Shown here piece after piece: positions 6,328 through 12,943 of a stretch of DNA of 13,002 bases. The DNA is from Butyricicoccus sp. (GTDB lineage: Bacteria > Bacillota > Clostridia > Oscillospirales > Butyricicoccaceae), in assembly GCA_031293105.1 (NCBI GenBank), contig JAUMSA010000016.1, positions 1-13,002 on the forward strand, given 5' to 3'. The notes under the pieces were generated by a model. The model was not told where the DNA came from. It was given only the letters and a program-made list of their open reading frames with translations, and did no database searches. Within the stretch, counting starts at the first letter, position 1; each line of letters opens with the position of its first letter. A program made the position numbers and the translations under genes.

Positions 6328-8451
6328 TTACAGGACCTTTTCTTCGTCCTTGACGTCCTTCATCGACAGGTTGATGCGGCCCTTGTCATCGATTTCCATG
6401 ACCTTGACCCAAACCATGTCGCCAACCTTGACGGCATCCTCAACCTTTTCCACGCGGTGGTTGGCCATCTTGGAGATGTGGACCATACCGTCCTTGTTGT
6501 TGGTCAGGTTGACAAATGCGCCGAAGTTCATCAGACGGACAACCTTGCCGTAGTAGATTTCGCCTACTTCGGGCTCCTTGACGATGGCTTCGATCATCTG
6601 CTTGGCAACCGCAGCATCCGATGCCTTGACTGCCGCAATGGTGATAACACCGTCGTCGTTGATGTCGATCTGTGCACCCGATTCGGCCACGATCTTCTGG
6701 ATGACGCTGCCGCCCTTGCCGATGACTTCACGGATCTTGTCCGGGTCGATCTGCATGGTGGTCATCTTGGGCGCCCAATCGGATACGTCGGCACGCGGCT
6801 CGGCGATCGCCTTGAGCATGATCTCGTCCAGAATGCCGTAACGGGCAACGCGGCACTTCTCAAACGCCTGCTTGATGATGTTCGGGGTCAGGCCGTCGAC
6901 CTTGATGTCGACCTGGATAGCCGTGATACCCTTCTTGGTACCGGCAACCTTAAAGTCCATGTCGCCGTAGAAGTCCTCGACGCCCTGGATATCGGTAAAG
7001 GTGGTTTCCTGGCCGCCGTCGGTAATCAGGCCGCAGGAGATACCGGCAACCGGCGCCTTGATCGGCACACCAGCATCCATCAGTGCCAGGGTCGAACCGC
7101 AGACCGAACCCTGCGAGGTCGAACCGTTGGACGAAATCACTTCCGAAACCAGACGCAGCGCGTACGGGAATTCCTCGACGCTCGGGATCACCGGCAGTAG
7201 CGCACGTTCTGCCAGCGCACCATGGCCGATCTCACGACGGCCGGGGCTGCGGGACGGACGGGTTTCGCCGACCGAGAAGGAAGGGAAGTTATAATGATGG
7301 ATATAACGCTTTTCCTTTTCTTCAAAGATGGTGTCCAGCTCCTGCGCATCGCCCAGGGTGCCCAGCGTACACAGGGTCAGCACCTGGGTCTGGCCACGGG
7401 TGAACATACCCGAACCATGCACGCGCGGCAGGATGCCAACTTCGGCAGCCAGCGGACGGACTTCCTCCATGCCGCGGCCATCGACGCGCTTGCCGTTTGC
7501 CAGCCAGCGGCGGACAATCTTCTTTTGCAGCTTGTCCACGCACTCGCCAAGGTTTGCGCCATGCTCTTCCAGATAAGCTTCGTCCAGGGTCGCCTGGAAT
7601 GCGTCCACGATCTCGCGCACGCCCGCGTCGCGGACGGTCTTGTCGTCGGTGTCCATGGCCACCTCGAACTTGTCGTTGCAAGCGGCTTCCAGCTTGTCGA
7701 ACAGGTCGTGGTCGATGTCGTGATGCTCGTACTCGAACTTGGGCTTGCCGATCTCGTCCTTGATGCCCTGGATAAAGGCGCAGATCTTCTTGATTTCCTC
7801 GTGGGCTTCCATGAGAGCGTTGAACATCTGATCTTCGGGCACTTCCTTGGCGCCGGCTTCGATCATGACGATCTTATCCTTGGTCGCGCACAGGGTTACG
7901 TCCATTTCGGACGCCTTACGCTGCTCGCTGGTCGGGTTGATAACAACCTTGCCGTCTACGATGCCGACCTGGCAGCCGCCAACGACATAGTCAAACGGGA
8001 TATCGGAAATGGAAACCGCGATGGACGCGCCCAGCAGAGCCACGACCTCGGGCGAGTTGTCGTAGTCGTTTTCCAGCACCGTGCAGACGATGGAAACGTC
8101 GTTGCGCAGGTCCTTCGGGAACAGCGGACGCATCGGGCGGTCGATCTGACGGGATGCCAGGATGGCCTTTTCGCTCGGACGGCCCTCACGGCGCATGAAC
8201 GAGCCCGGGATGCGGCCAACCGCATACAGGCGCTCTTCAAAGTCCACCGAGAGCGGGAAGAAATCGATGCCGTCGCGCGGCTTGGCCGACGCGGTAGCGG
8301 TGACAAGCACAACGGTCTCGCCGTAGCGCACCAAGCACGAACCGTTGGCCAGCTGTGCCATCTTGCCGGTTTCAACGGTCAGCTTCCGGCCTGCGAAGGT
8401 GGTCTCAAACACGCGGTAGTTTTTGAAATCAAAATGGTTGATATTGCTCAT
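6328..8451 (-). CDS. pnp: Polyribonucleotide nucleotidyltransferase (PNPase)
   Basis: PNPase is a 3'-to-5' phosphorolytic exoribonuclease that degrades mRNA and can also add tails; it works as a trimer with a central channel. The 707-residue protein is full length: RNase PH domain 1 (about 12-145), a helical linker domain (about 240-320) and catalytic RNase PH domain 2 (about 325-555). A KH domain (IREVIGKGGSVIQKI, 573-587) and an S1 domain (about 630-698) follow. Active-site features are the phosphate-binding PGRREIGHG (403-411) and acidic D493 and D499 in EDFYGDMDFKVAG. FFPLSVDFEER (64-74) and GRIPGSFMRREGRPSE (79-94) are also conserved. It lacks the long tail of some homologues. AGGAGG lies close upstream. 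It follows rpsO, the usual order, but behind a terminator. Confidence 0.98.
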   Translation of the reverse strand: MSNINHFDFKNYRVFETTFAGRKLTVETGKMAQLANGSCLVRYGETVVLVTATASAKPRDGIDFFPLSVDFEERLYAVGRIPGSFMRREGRPSEKAILASRQIDRPMRPLFPKDLRNDVSIVCTVLENDYDNSPEVVALLGASIAVSISDIPFDYVVGGCQVGIVDGKVVINPTSEQRKASEMDVTLCATKDKIVMIEAGAKEVPEDQMFNALMEAHEEIKKICAFIQGIKDEIGKPKFEYEHHDIDHDLFDKLEAACNDKFEVAMDTDDKTVRDAGVREIVDAFQATLDEAYLEEHGANLGECVDKLQKKIVRRWLANGKRVDGRGMEEVRPLAAEVGILPRVHGSGMFTRGQTQVLTLCTLGTLGDAQELDTIFEEKEKRYIHHYNFPSFSVGETRPSRSPGRREIGHGALAERALLPVIPSVEEFPYALRLVSEVISSNGSTSQGSVCGSTLALMDAGVPIKAPVAGISCGLITDGGQETTFTDIQGVEDFYGDMDFKVAGTKKGITAIQVDIKVDGLTPNIIKQAFEKCRVARYGILDEIMLKAIAEPRADVSDWAPKMTTMQIDPDKIREVIGKGGSVIQKIVAESGAQIDINDDGVITIAAVKASDAAVAKQMIEAIVKEPEVGEIYYGKVVRLMNFGAFVNLTNNKDGMVHISKMANHRVEKVEDAVKVGDMVWVKVMEIDDKGRINLSMKDVKDEEKVL

Positions 8452-8630
8452 AACTGCCTCCTATTTGTGTTTTCATGGCCCGGTATCCCCGGGCGGGTGA
8501 AACGGAAAACCGACAGTTTTTAGCACTTGAAGCGCAGGCCGTGCGCCCCGCCAAACCGGGTACGGCTTGTCCTTCAACTGCTAATAACTGCGGATCCCGC
8601 GCTTGCGTAAAGCTGGATTACAATGCGGAA
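8452..8630 (-). promoter_or_regulatory. Hairpin-rich leader region of pnp
   Basis: This 180-base gap between the rpsO terminator and pnp shows no protein gene. In minus-strand RNA it can form a 6-bp GC hairpin at 8478-8494 just ahead of the ribosome binding site. An A/U hairpin lies near 8505-8525, and a 5-bp stem GCGCA/TGCGC at 8532-8546. I could not find a convincing -35/-10 pair; a TGCTAAAAA extended -10-like sequence near 8516-8524 lacks a good -35. The pnp promoter is therefore unassigned, or pnp partly depends on read-through from rpsO. In enterobacteria pnp autoregulates through leader hairpins; whether this leader does so is inference. Confidence 0.35.
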
Positions 8631-8651
8631 AAGGGGGGCGAAGCCCCCCTT
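8628..8651 (-). terminator. Terminator after rpsO
   Basis: An 8-bp stem AAGGGGGG/CCCCCCTT (8644-8651 with 8631-8638) closes on a CTTCG loop in minus-strand RNA and begins seven bases after the rpsO stop. The trailing T run is short (TTTT, two of them in the stem), so part of the transcripts may read into pnp. The GC strength of the stem argues for a real stop or an RNA-stabilising 3' end. Confidence 0.75.
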
Positions 8652-8658
8652 CCAAAAA

Positions 8659-8925
8659 TTACTTACGGATACCCAGCTTCTTGATGAGCTCACGGTAACG
8701 GTTGATGTCCTTGCGCTGCAGGTATGCCAGCATGCTGCGACGCTTGCCGACCATCTTGAGCAGGCCACGACGGGAGTGGTTATCCTTGGGGTGCTGCTTG
8801 AGATGCTCAGTGAGCTCCTGGATGCGGGCGGTCAGGATTGCAACCTGTACCTCCGGCGAGCCGGTGTCGGTTTCGTGAGTGCGGTTTGCCTCGATTACCG
8901 AGGTCTTGACTTCCTTACGGATCAT
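8659..8925 (-). CDS. rpsO: 30S ribosomal protein S15
   Basis: S15 binds 16S rRNA early in small-subunit assembly. The 88-residue protein has the expected length and conserved blocks: HETDTGSPEVQVAILT, HLKQHPKDNHSRRGLL, and the basic C-terminus KRRSMLAYL followed by DINRYRELIKKLGIRK. The start is the ATG encoding MIRKEVKTS at 8925, with GAGGTGA eight bases upstream. The open frame continues upstream to 9027, but that stretch is untranslated leader with no family similarity. It is followed by its own terminator and then pnp. Confidence 0.98.
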   Translation of the reverse strand: MIRKEVKTSVIEANRTHETDTGSPEVQVAILTARIQELTEHLKQHPKDNHSRRGLLKMVGKRRSMLAYLQRKDINRYRELIKKLGIRK

Positions 8926-9038
8926 GGGAAAATTCACCTCATAAAAAATTTTTTCAGTCCCCACATGCTGCGTAAAAGGCTGGTGATGTGGCGCGCTAAA
9001 CGTGCCGTGTGCCCTTAAACGAAACATGGGGCAAAACT
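8926..9038 (-). promoter_or_regulatory. rpsO 5' leader, possible S15 autoregulatory RNA
   Basis: The transcript from the promoter at 9045-9073 would carry about 113 untranslated bases. The 5' part CCCCA (9027-9031 in minus-strand reading) can pair with TGGGG (8959-8963) close to the ribosome binding site, enclosing a GC-rich segment able to form internal stems. This would give a long-range closed structure. Several bacterial groups control rpsO through such S15-binding leader RNAs. The pairing shown is short, and the assignment to an S15-sensing element is inference. Confidence 0.35.
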
Positions 9039-9044
9039 ATTTGT

Positions 9045-9073
9045 AGTTTACCACGGACTTTGGCGTTTGTAAA
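9045..9073 (-). promoter_or_regulatory. Extended -10 promoter of rpsO
   Basis: On the minus strand the -35 TTTACA (9068-9073) is followed by a 17-base spacer and the -10 TAAACT (9045-9050). The spacer ends in TGG, which gives the TGn extended -10 motif. Transcription should start near 9038. A second possible -10, TATACT (9116-9121), lies further upstream with a weaker TGAACA about 19 bases before it, so tandem promoters are possible. Confidence 0.65.
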
Positions 9074-9181
9074 GGCTTTTTCGCAAAGTCTTGGAATATG
9101 AATTTCTCCCTGCAAAGTATAGTTTGGCAAAGTGCTGATTTGTTCACATTCTGTTTACAAAAAATTTATGGAATTTTCATC

Positions 9182-9210
9182 TTGCAAGATTCGACGTCAA
9201 AGCGTATAAT
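9182..9210 (+). promoter_or_regulatory. Consensus-like promoter of a small RNA
   Basis: On the plus strand the -35 TTGCAA (9182-9187) is followed by exactly 17 bases and a perfect -10 TATAAT (9205-9210). The predicted start is at 9217-9218. No open frame with a ribosome binding site follows; instead a terminator hairpin appears within about 90 bases. It is divergent from the rpsO promoters. Confidence 0.8.
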
Positions 9211-9216
9211 TTTTAT

Positions 9217-9309
9217 CACCGAATGACACGGAAGGTGTCCAGAAGATCTAAAATTTTGTGAATAACGCGGCGGGGTTGTGCAATAGCGTGGCCTGGTGCC
9301 GCGTTTTTT
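9217..9309 (+). ncRNA. Candidate stand-alone small RNA, about 90 bases
   Basis: I do not recognise this RNA as a known family. It has its own promoter (9182-9210) and a terminator (9264-9309). The body has a 5-bp hairpin GACAC/GTGTC with a GGAAG loop (9225-9239), then an unpaired AU-rich linker (about 9241-9263) that could be open to other RNAs. The terminator hairpin follows. No plus-strand gene follows for over 3 kb, so it is not a leader or riboswitch for a downstream gene. It lies 109 bases from the stop of the converging membrane protein gene. It could act as a trans-acting regulator or protein-binding RNA; the function is unknown. Confidence 0.6.
9264..9309 (+). terminator. Long wobble-rich terminator hairpin of the small RNA
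   Basis: The outer stem AACGCGGC/GCCGCGTT (9264-9271 with 9298-9305) is perfect and runs into T6 (9304-9309). Above a small 1x3 internal loop, 9273-9281 pairs fully with 9286-9294, closing an AATA loop. Four neighbouring pairs in this upper helix are G·U or U·G. The T run follows only on the plus strand, so the direction is clear. A weaker backup of the form TCCC-GTCC-GGGA followed by T7 lies at 9336-9357. Confidence 0.82.
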
Positions 9310-9418
9310 CATGTCCTTTTGCAAGTTTTCCTGCGTCCCGTCCGGGATACTTTTTTTATTTACGGCGCATGTCCCGCCCCACAGCAAACTCCTGCGCGTC
9401 CCGCGGACGCTCCCGCCG

Positions 9419-9928
9419 CTAACGCTCTTCCCGCGCGCGGGCGATGCGGTTGGTCACCGCCATGCGCGCCACGCACGACAAAAAGACCAGGATCGTGGCG
9501 CCCAGCGCCAAACCTAGCCAATAAATCTCGGTAATAAAGTGCGAAGTTAATTGTGCCGCGACATATTGCAGGCCATAGAGCGGCCGCGTCAGGAGATCGA
9601 GCCAAGCAATCCAAGAGGGAATCTCCTCCAGTTCCAAAAACATCAGCGCGCACACCGTGCCGGCCACCGAACGCACAAATACCCCGATACCATAAAGAAC
9701 CTCCAAGGTCAAAAGTGTACGCACGCGGGCAAAATTCCCGACAGCCATCACCCCAATCAAAACGGCCACGTACACACCGGATGCAATGCACTGTCCGCGT
9801 CCGGGCGCACCCGACCAACGCGCCAGATAAGAGGACACCACAACGGCACAGGCGACCCAAACTGACACTCCCCCGGTCAACCAGGCCGCCCAGGTCAGGC
9901 GTTCCTCTGTCATGCTCCGTTTCCCCAT
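9419..9928 (-). CDS. Unrecognised small multi-pass membrane protein
   Basis: I do not recognise the family. The protein has 169 residues. Hydrophobic segments at about 13-35, 47-67, 73-98 and 134-154 look membrane-spanning. A weaker one lies at about 105-125, so four or five passes are likely. The N-terminus (MGKRSMTEER) and C-terminus (RIARAREER) are charged and basic, suggesting that the ends lie in the cytoplasm. No catalytic motif or signal-peptide cleavage site is seen. I choose the ATG at 9928, preceded by AGAGGAAG; an ATG eight codons earlier (9952) sits at the edge of the upstream terminator hairpin. It lies downstream of the phosphohexomutase gene behind that terminator, and no promoter of its own is obvious. 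Expression may depend on read-through. Confidence 0.7.
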   Translation of the reverse strand: MGKRSMTEERLTWAAWLTGGVSVWVACAVVVSSYLARWSGAPGRGQCIASGVYVAVLIGVMAVGNFARVRTLLTLEVLYGIGVFVRSVAGTVCALMFLELEEIPSWIAWLDLLTRPLYGLQYVAAQLTSHFITEIYWLGLALGATILVFLSCVARMAVTNRIARAREER

Positions 9929-9956
9929 GTATCTTCCTCTTTTCTGTCCCATGATG

Positions 9957-9989
9957 AAAAGGGGCGCGATCTACAAGCGCGCCCCTTTT
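9957..9989 (-). terminator. Terminator after the phosphohexomutase gene
   Basis: A perfect 8-bp GC stem GGGGCGCG/CGCGCCCC (9961-9968 with 9978-9985) has a 9-base loop and is extended by four A·T pairs. The T run in the minus direction is TTTT followed by CATC. The reverse direction shows T6 (9986-9991), but no plus-strand gene ends here. It starts 15 bases after the phosphohexomutase stop, which fits a minus-strand role, with possible leak into the membrane protein gene. Confidence 0.8.
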
Positions 9990-10004
9990 TTCTCACTCTG
10001 CCGC

Positions 10005-11732
10005 TTATTGAACGATCTCTTTGGCCGCAGCTGCCAGGGCTTCGACCTTTGCGTCTGCCGATGCCTTGTCGTCTGCCTTGGCCATGATATAGACTTTGAC
10101 CTTGGGTTCGGTGCCGGACGGACGGATGATAAAGGTAGTGCCGCCCTCCAGTTCATAGTACAGCACGTTCTGGCCCTTCATCTCCAGCGTTTCGGTCGTA
10201 CCATCTGCTGTGCTGGTACGGGTGCCCGGCTGGTAATCGCGCACATATTCGACCTTATGTCCTGCGACCTGTGCCAGCGGATGCACACGCAGTTCGGTCA
10301 TCAGTTCCTTCATGCGCTCCAAGCCGGAAACACCCGGCATGGTGATGGAGATGGTCTGCTCGGAATAGAAACCATATTTTTCGTACATGGTCTGCATCGC
10401 ATCATACAGGGTCATGCCCTTGGTGCGGTAGTAGGCCGCCATTTCGGCAATCAGCATGGAAGCGGTCACGGCGTCCTTATCGCGCGCATAGTCGCCGGCC
10501 AGATAGCCATACGATTCTTCAAACGCGAAGATGTACTCATGGGAACCGGTGGTTTCGAGCTGCTTGATCTTTTCGGCGAGGAATTTAAAGCCGGTGAAGG
10601 TATCAAAGCAGTCTACCCCGTTCTTTTCGGCAACTGCGCGTGCCATCTCGGTCGTGACGATGGACTTGAGCAGGGCCGGATGCTCCGGCATGGTGCCGGT
10701 CAGTTTCTTGGCCGTAATGACATAGTCGCTAAGCAGAACGCCCACCTGGTTGCCGGACAGCGTAATATAGTCGCCCGTCTTGTCGCGCAGCACGATGCCG
10801 GTACGGTCGGCGTCCGGGTCGGTGCCGATGATGAGATCGACATCGTTTTCCTTTGCCATGGCGATAGCCAGATTGAAGCCTTCCTTATTCTCCGGGTTCG
10901 GGCTCTTGACGGTCGGGAAATCGCCGTCAATCACCATCTGTTCGGGCACGCACAGGATGTGCTTGTAGCCGGTACGCTTTAAAATTTCGGGCACCAGACG
11001 ATAGCCCGCGCCATGGAACGGCGTATAGATGAGCTTAAACTCGTCGGCCACCTGCTTAACACAGTCGGGATTGATGGCAACCGCCAGAACCTGCTTGAGG
11101 TACGCTTCATCGGTCTGCCAGTCCATCATCTGCACCAAGCCTTGGCTCTTGGCCTGCTCGAAATCCATGGTCTTGACATCGGTGAAGAAGTCGAGCGCTT
11201 CCATCTCCTTGGCGACCACATCGGCTTCCTTGGGCGGCAGCTGGGCGCCGTCCTCCCAATAGACCTTATAACCGTTGTATTCCTTGGGGTTGTGGGATGC
11301 CGTGATGTTGATACCCGCAATGGTACCATAGTACCGGATGGCAAAGGACAGTTCGGGCGTGGGGCGCAGTTCATCGTACAGCTTAACCTGGATGCCGTTG
11401 GCCGCCAGGATGCAGGCTGCCAGATGAGCAAACTCGGGCGAATAATGACGCGAATCATAGGCAATCGCCACACCGCGCCGCATGGCATCTGCGCCGTTTT
11501 CCCGGATGAGATTGGCCAGACCCTGTGTTGCCGCACCGACGGTGAAGCGGTTCATGCGGTACAGGCCTGTCCCCAGTATGCCGCGCAGACCGGCTGTGCC
11601 GAACGAGAGCGGCGCAAAGAAGCGGTCACGGATGGCTTCCTCATCTCCTTCGATGGCCTGCAACTCGGCATGTTCCTCTGCGCTCAGGGCGCTAGAACTC
11701 AACCAGCGCTTATATTCGGACATAAAATCCAT
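10005..11732 (-). CDS. Alpha-phosphohexomutase, phosphoglucomutase type
   Basis: This enzyme interconverts 1- and 6-phosphosugars, most likely glucose-1-phosphate and glucose-6-phosphate, linking glycolysis to glycogen and cell-envelope sugar synthesis. The 575-residue length fits the bacterial PgcA-like group. The four functional loops are visible. The active-site phosphoserine is S146 in TASHNPKEYNGYKVY. The metal-binding loop is DPDADR (305-310), the sugar-binding loop EESYGYLAGD (405-414) and the phosphate-binding loop RPSGTEPKVK (537-546). FGTAGLRG (44-51) marks domain 1. Phosphomannomutase or phosphopentomutase-like activity is possible, but the DYARDKDAV extension favours the PgcA-like group. 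The start has GAGGTGA seven bases upstream; MSEYKRW at 11723 is a weaker alternative. Confidence 0.93.
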   Translation of the reverse strand: MDFMSEYKRWLSSSALSAEEHAELQAIEGDEEAIRDRFFAPLSFGTAGLRGILGTGLYRMNRFTVGAATQGLANLIRENGADAMRRGVAIAYDSRHYSPEFAHLAACILAANGIQVKLYDELRPTPELSFAIRYYGTIAGINITASHNPKEYNGYKVYWEDGAQLPPKEADVVAKEMEALDFFTDVKTMDFEQAKSQGLVQMMDWQTDEAYLKQVLAVAINPDCVKQVADEFKLIYTPFHGAGYRLVPEILKRTGYKHILCVPEQMVIDGDFPTVKSPNPENKEGFNLAIAMAKENDVDLIIGTDPDADRTGIVLRDKTGDYITLSGNQVGVLLSDYVITAKKLTGTMPEHPALLKSIVTTEMARAVAEKNGVDCFDTFTGFKFLAEKIKQLETTGSHEYIFAFEESYGYLAGDYARDKDAVTASMLIAEMAAYYRTKGMTLYDAMQTMYEKYGFYSEQTISITMPGVSGLERMKELMTELRVHPLAQVAGHKVEYVRDYQPGTRTSTADGTTETLEMKGQNVLYYELEGGTTFIIRPSGTEPKVKVYIMAKADDKASADAKVEALAAAAKEIVQ

Positions 11733-11777
11733 CTTTTGATCACCTCATGATTATATTTGTAGAGTTACCTTAGGGAC

Positions 11778-11806
11778 ATTATACAATATTTTCGGAATAT
11801 TGGGAA
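11778..11806 (-). promoter_or_regulatory. Promoter of the phosphohexomutase gene
   Basis: On the minus strand a perfect -10 TATAAT (11778-11783) is preceded by a 17-base spacer and the -35 TTCCCA (11801-11806), a four-of-six match. Transcription should start near 11771, giving a leader of about 40 bases. The imperfect -35 together with the spacer palindrome suggests that this promoter is controlled rather than constitutive. Confidence 0.72.
11784..11802. repeat. Perfect inverted repeat across the promoter spacer
   Basis: CAATATT and AATATTG form perfect 7-bp arms around a TTCGG centre. The repeat fills the space between the -10 and -35 of the phosphohexomutase promoter and touches the -35. 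A dimeric repressor bound here would block RNA polymerase. It does not match operators I know well, such as the Rex or CcpA consensus. In AT-rich DNA such a repeat could occur by chance, but the placement is notable. Confidence 0.55.
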
Positions 11807-11881
11807 GCCTTTTTTGGAAAACAGTACAATGGCGATCTAAAATTTACCAATTCTTCACACAATTTCGCTCCAAATTCCGCC

Positions 11882-11918
11882 AAAATCAAAGCGACAGGCC
11901 GGATTTTGGTCTGTCGCT
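11882..11918 (-). terminator. Terminator after the IolG-like dehydrogenase gene
   Basis: The left arm 11890-11900 pairs with 11908-11918 over 11 positions with one G·U-type step, around a 7-base loop. In the minus direction the stem is followed by TTTGATTTTG, a broken but usable T run. It lies 17 bases past the stop of the dehydrogenase gene and upstream of the phosphohexomutase promoter, so the two genes are separate units. Confidence 0.75.
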
Positions 11919-11935
11919 CTGGAAAAAATTTATAA

Positions 11936-12943
11936 CTAGCAATAAATATCTGGGCAGGTTTCCAGCGAAACCGGCTCGATTTGTCCGGATTTCTGTGCGC
12001 GAAGCAGCGCATCCGCTGTTACAGCCGCTGCATAGCCATCCCAACTGGACGGGCCGCGCAGATGACCGGCTTGCAGGTCCTCCACCCATTCTTGCAGTTC
12101 GAGATCATACGCATCCAGGAAGCGAAGCACCCAGTCGGTTTCCAAGGCCGTGTATCGCTTGGCCTCGGCGCGCACGAGCAGCCCGGACGGGTCCGGCATG
12201 CGCAGCACCCCATTTTCGCAGACCACTTCACACTGGATATCATAGCCATACCGACAGTTGACCGATACTTCCAAATCGATGCACACGCCTCCCTTGGTCT
12301 GGAACATCATAATCTGCGGGTCGCGCAGTACGCTGGCATCGGCGTTGGTGGTCTGCCGCGGGAAGCGCACCTGCACGGTTTCGTAATCCTCGCCCAACAG
12401 CCAGCGGGTCACATCGATCTCGTGGATGGCCGTCTGCGTGACCGACATCTCGGTGGTAAAGTGGCCATGGGGCGCAATGTTGCGGTGGGCACAATGGATC
12501 ATGAGCGGTTTGCCCCAAGTCCCGCTTTCGACCGCCTGCTTGAGCTGCCGGTATCCGCGGTCGTACCGGCGCATGAACCCGACCTGGACCATCCGCTTGC
12601 CACATGCGACTTCGGCCTGTACAATCCGGCGGCAGCCCGCTGCCGTGATGGCCAGCGGCTTTTCACAGAACACCGGTTTTCCGGCTTCCAACGCCCAGAG
12701 CACCTGTTCCTCGTGCCGCTCGCTCGGCGAGGCCAGGATTACCGCATCCACATCTGCGGCCCGGAGCAGGCTTTGCACATCCGACTCGACCCGCGCGCCG
12801 CAAAGGGCGGCCACCCGCTCTGCCGGTCCGCGGCTGCGGGATGCAATCGCCGTGACCCGTGCGCCGGAGATCTTTTCTGTGATGCGGCGCACATGATCTT
12901 CCCCGATTTGCCCCGCGCCAACCATACCGATGCGAATTTCCAT
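11936..12943 (-). CDS. Gfo/Idh/MocA oxidoreductase, inositol 2-dehydrogenase-like
   Basis: This is an NAD(P)-dependent sugar or polyol dehydrogenase of the cytoplasm. The 335-residue protein has an N-terminal Rossmann fold (GMVGAGQIGEDHVRRI, 6-21) and the EKP motif with the catalytic lysine K95. The C-terminal substrate domain shows IHEIDVTRWLLG (173-184), NCRYGYDIQCEVV and a late GPSSWDGYAAAVTADALL block. The overall pattern is closest to myo-inositol 2-dehydrogenase (IolG). From memory, IolG has a catalytic Asp four residues before the His of IHEID; here that position is Gln (Q170). This puts the exact substrate in doubt, so I give no gene symbol. AGGAGGG lies six bases upstream of the ATG. 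It is probably the last gene of an operon entering from the right edge, since no clear promoter is seen in the 59 bases available. Confidence 0.85.
   Translation of the reverse strand: MEIRIGMVGAGQIGEDHVRRITEKISGARVTAIASRSRGPAERVAALCGARVESDVQSLLRAADVDAVILASPSERHEEQVLWALEAGKPVFCEKPLAITAAGCRRIVQAEVACGKRMVQVGFMRRYDRGYRQLKQAVESGTWGKPLMIHCAHRNIAPHGHFTTEMSVTQTAIHEIDVTRWLLGEDYETVQVRFPRQTTNADASVLRDPQIMMFQTKGGVCIDLEVSVNCRYGYDIQCEVVCENGVLRMPDPSGLLVRAEAKRYTALETDWVLRFLDAYDLELQEWVEDLQAGHLRGPSSWDGYAAAVTADALLRAQKSGQIEPVSLETCPDIYC

Noticed and set aside
7222..8523. Plus-strand open frame of 433 codons opposite pnp
   Set aside because: It is antisense to the fully conserved PNPase gene, has no recognisable domain, and its composition is typical of a shadow frame.
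8926..9027. N-terminal extension of S15 to an upstream ATG
   Set aside because: S15 is normally about 88-89 residues; the ATG at 8925 has the ribosome binding site, and the extension is leader RNA.
9290..9303. Resemblance of TGGTGCCGCG to the T-box TGGTACCGCG motif
   Set aside because: The bases form the terminator stem itself, the RNA is too short for a T-box, and no gene follows on that strand.
9166..9387. Minus-strand open frame of 73 codons across the small RNA locus
   Set aside because: No clear ribosome binding site, basic low-information composition, and it overlaps the plus-strand promoter and terminator signals.
9396..9410. Hairpin GCGTCC/GGACGC just after the membrane protein gene
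   Set aside because: It has only a three-base loop and no T run in either direction, so I do not call a terminator.
9912..10982. Plus-strand open frame of 356 codons opposite the phosphohexomutase gene
   Set aside because: It is a shadow of a conserved gene and runs through the terminator hairpin at 9957-9989.
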